The notes below the pieces were generated by a model, which saw nothing but the letters and a program-made list of their open reading frames with translations, did no database searches and was not told the origin of the DNA. A program made the position numbers and the translations under genes. From assembly GCA_905250115.1 (NCBI GenBank), contig CAJNOI010000148.1:124001-188000 (forward strand): DNA of 64,000 nucleotides, given 5' to 3'. This stretch comes from Adineta steineri (lineage: Eukaryota; Rotifera; Eurotatoria; Adinetida; Adinetidae). This document shows positions 61,460 through 64,000 of this stretch, piece after piece (the stretch's first letter is position 1; every line of letters begins with the position of its first letter).

Positions 61460-63231
61460 ATGGATAGAAGAAGAGCAATAGGTATCGATTTGGGTACAGC
61501 ATATTCATGTGTTGCTATATTTCAGCATGATAAAGTGGAAGTAATACCTAATGAACTGTTTGAGCGAACAACACCGTCGTATGTGACATTTACAAAATAT
61601 CGACGTTTAGTTGGTAGTGACGCTAAATATCAAGCAGATGCTAATCCAAATGGCACTATTTTTAATGTTAAACGACTTATTGGTCGTAGATATGATGATG
61701 CAGTTGTACGAAATAATTTAAAACATTGGGCATTTCAAGTAGTCGATGATGATGGGAAACCAAAAATTATAACTGAATATAAAGAGCAACTAAAGTTAAT
61801 GACACCTGAAGAAGTTTCTGCATTGATATTGAGAAAAATGAAACAAATAGCCGAGGATCATCTTGGTGGACCAGTTACTGACGCTGTTATCACTGTTCCA
61901 GCTGCTTTCAACGATTCACAACGTCAAGCAACAAAAGATGCTGCTGTTATTGCTGGCTTAAATGTATTACGTATTCTCAGCGAACCAGCAGCTGCTGCGA
62001 TGGCTTATGGTTTACATAATCAAATATCTGGTGAAAGGCAGATCTTAATTTTTGATTTGGGTGGTGGTACTACTAATGTATGAGTTGTAGTAATCGAGGA
62101 AGGAGTCTTTGAAGTTAAATCAACGTCAGGTGATGTGCAAATCGGAGGTGAAGATTTTGATGTTCGAATGATTACACATTTTATCGAAGAATTTAAACGT
62201 AAACATAATAAAGATCCATCAAAAAATAAACATGCTAAGCAACGATTACGTTCTGCCTGTGAACAAGCTAAAGTAAATCTATTAGAATGCAATTATTGTA
62301 TTTTCTTTCTTTAGAAAACTCTATCTTCATCAAATCGAGCGTCTATTAACATTGACTTATTCCATGAAAATATTGATTTCAGATCAACAATAACTCGTAT
62401 TCAATTTGAAGAAATTAATGATGATCTATTTGTTTCTATGCGTACAATTATCGAAACGGCTTTACGCGATGCTAAAATGGACAAATCAAGTATAGATGAT
62501 ATTGTGCTCATTGGTGGTTCATCACGTATTCCAAAAATACGAGACCTTATACGAGAGTTTTTTAATGGTAAACTACTAAATCAATCAATTAATCCAGATG
62601 AAGCTGTTGCTTATGGTGCTGCTATTCAAGCAGCTATATTAACAGGCAATAAATCTGAACAACTCAAAGATACTTTTTTATTTGATATTGCTCCATATTC
62701 ATTAGTAAATTGATCGAAAGCAAAATTCATTTTCTTTTTCTATATGATCTTTTTCAGGGTATTGAAACTAAGGGTGGTCAAATAACAACAATAATTGAGC
62801 GAAATACGACAATTCCAACAAAACAGACTAGAACATTCGAAGTTTCTCCATCTTATCAAGCTGATAAGATTGTAACAGAATTAATCGAATACGATGAGCG
62901 ACGACCAACAATGCCAATGACACAGTTTTTTTATAAAAGATGTGATGTTGATATCAAAGTATTTAAAGGTCAAGATGGGCTAGCAATAAACAATAATTTA
63001 CTTGGTTGTTTCACTCTCTCGAATATTTTATTTTCATCTGACGAGGCTCCGCAAATTGAAATAACATTCGATATTGATGCAAATGGAATATTGATCAATG
63101 TTTCAGCTATAGATAAGACTTCACAAAGGAAAAATAAGATGACAGTTCCAAATGATAAAGGTCGATTATCAATATCAGATATTGAAAGTCTGATTAAAAA
63201 GTTGGAAAGATATGATCTGGAAAACAATTAG
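61460..63231 (+). pseudogene. HSP70 with an in-frame TGA and a missing C-terminal lid
   Basis: Three exons (61460-62272, 62315-62704, 62758-63231) align with cytosolic HSP70 over the nucleotide-binding domain and part of the substrate-binding domain: [94 protein letters not shown] and IEITFDIDANGILINVSA. Codon 208 is TGA (62081-62083), just after the DLGGGT phosphate loop, where most HSP70s have Ser; one base change from TCA would explain it. Downstream the frame stays intact. The beta domain is altered (an insert around DERRPTMPMTQFF), and the protein ends after DIESLIKKLERYDLENN, without the helical lid and EEVD tail. It is probably an inactivated duplicate, although the conserved frame after the stop suggests a recent loss or a sequence error. 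Introns are 42 and 53 nt. Confidence 0.75.
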
Positions 63232-63759
63232 GATCAAATGAAGTAAAACAAAAGTAGTTTTTTTGTTCTTTTTTTCAGACTGAACCAATAATCAAATCTT
63301 AACGAACTGACATTTTTTTTCATATTGATTAATCAAGACATATATTTTTAAAAATAAACATATAATCAATCTAAAGTTTTAGCCCAAATAAGAGTGAACG
63401 TTATAATGATTATCTTCACTTCTTGTCAATTAATTTTTAATTAATAGAAAAGAGGATGTGAGTAGGATAAATAAGATGCACTCACCTATCCACATTCATA
63501 CCCATTTACACTCACCCACATGTTTCGAAATCTGAATAGTTATTTTTAGAATTAACTCGTTTGTTCATCTTATCTATTTGTATTATTTCACTTCATTTAA
63601 TAAATAAAAATAATAATAAAATTCTGCTTCAAATCAATATTTATCGGTTCATTATTTCAACATCTTCAATCACTTTGTTTATCTTCTATGCAGAAAATCC
63701 AGATAATAATTATTCTTTGAATATTACATACTCTTCCTCGACTTGTCACAATAGATCTA
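63232..63759. other. Intergenic with telomere-like foldback 12
   Basis: 3' flank of the HSP70 gene, then the foldback at 63451-63521. Nothing else recognised. Confidence 0.45.
63451..63521. repeat. Telomere-like foldback 12
   Basis: AGAGGATGTGAGTAGGATAA, then ATAAGATG, CACTCACCTATCC and a second C-rich arm TTACACTCACCCACATG. The spacer GATAAATAAGAT is the reverse complement of that in foldbacks 8 and 9. Confidence 0.7.
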
Positions 63760-63968
63760 TAATTATATTCATGGCGCAATATTATTTAATGAGTTTTGAT
63801 AGATTTCAATCGTCTCTTATACAAATAGATTCTCAACTACAAGTACTTCGTATCAATATTAAATATGATCGAACTTATCTTGATGCTAGTCGATGGGAAC
63901 ACATTATTTCAGAATATTTTTCATTATTACAAAATTTTGATAAAATCTACTGTAAAGATGAGTTTTAG
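63760..63968 (+). pseudogene. Relic of an F-box/LRR gene
   Basis: The frame ending at TAG 63966-63968 contains FDRFQSSLIQIDSQLQVLRI, then YLDASRWEHIISEYFSLLQN and FDKIY. This matches the conserved block of the F-box/LRR gene at 30322-32520 (AEQWKDLIVCHMPCLCIFDL) and the usual bdelloid form LDA.RWE.LI. No F-box or further repeats are joined to it in frame, and a stop follows at once. It could be an exon of a gene continuing past the window, but a relic is more likely. Confidence 0.5.
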
Positions 63969-64000
63969 AAATCAATCAATCGATTTATTTCATCGTTTTG

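Overview
The window looks like a piece of a bdelloid rotifer genome (Adineta/Rotaria type). The evidence is a very AT-rich background, many introns of about 45-60 nt with GT/AG ends, and metazoan single-copy genes (EMC8/9, ISCA1/2, NSUN2, SYVN1, KAT8, CBLL1/HAKAI, FBXO22) beside gene families typical of bdelloids: ADP-ribosyltransferase plus kinesin-light-chain TPR proteins, NHL propellers and F-box/LRR proteins. Short arrays resembling the bdelloid telomere repeat (TGTGGG) are scattered through the second half. The species cannot be fixed from sequence alone. Exon models were derived by hand from splice sites, phase and family alignment; their summed lengths were checked to be divisible by three.

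Layout. 1-6.5 kb is a compact run of six co-directional genes: the tail of a short-chain dehydrogenase, a membrane SRPBCC/START-like protein, EMC8/9, ISCA2, ISCA1 and NSUN2. ISCA2 and ISCA1 share one base (TAATG). 8.5-9.1 kb holds two gene fragments around a 100-N gap, an F-box gene and a secreted WxxW protein. 11-12.7 kb is a DUSP10-like MAP kinase phosphatase, 16.9-19.6 kb an epsilon-like diacylglycerol kinase, 22.2-24.9 kb SYVN1/HRD1 and 26.9-27.7 kb a PD-(D/E)XK nuclease-like gene. 28.4-39.1 kb is gene-dense: KAT8/MOF, an F-box/LRR gene, a TALE homeodomain gene whose exons run in phase into a BRCA1-like tandem BRCT, HAKAI, FBXO22, and a GTPase fused to a small heat-shock domain.

41.3-55.3 kb is an accessory island of ADP-ribosyltransferase-like and NHL proteins: a soluble ART with 14 or more TPR repeats, a single-pass ART-TM-stalk-NHL protein that reads like a receptor, a broken PARP-like membrane gene, a NEURL4-type PARP-like domain fused to a TMEM272-like tetraspan module, and a B-box/coiled-coil/NHL protein. 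55.3-61.4 kb is mostly non-coding. 61.5-63.2 kb is an HSP70 with an in-frame TGA and no C-terminal lid, and the window ends in an F-box/LRR relic.

Main leads: (1) the homeodomain-BRCT fusion; (2) the cluster of differently built ART/PARP-like proteins, especially the ART-TM-NHL protein; (3) a dispersed family of telomere-like foldback repeats, often with a TCTTATTTAT spacer; (4) the overlapping ISCA2/ISCA1 pair in a eukaryote; (5) GTPase-HSP20 and PARP-TMEM272 fusions.
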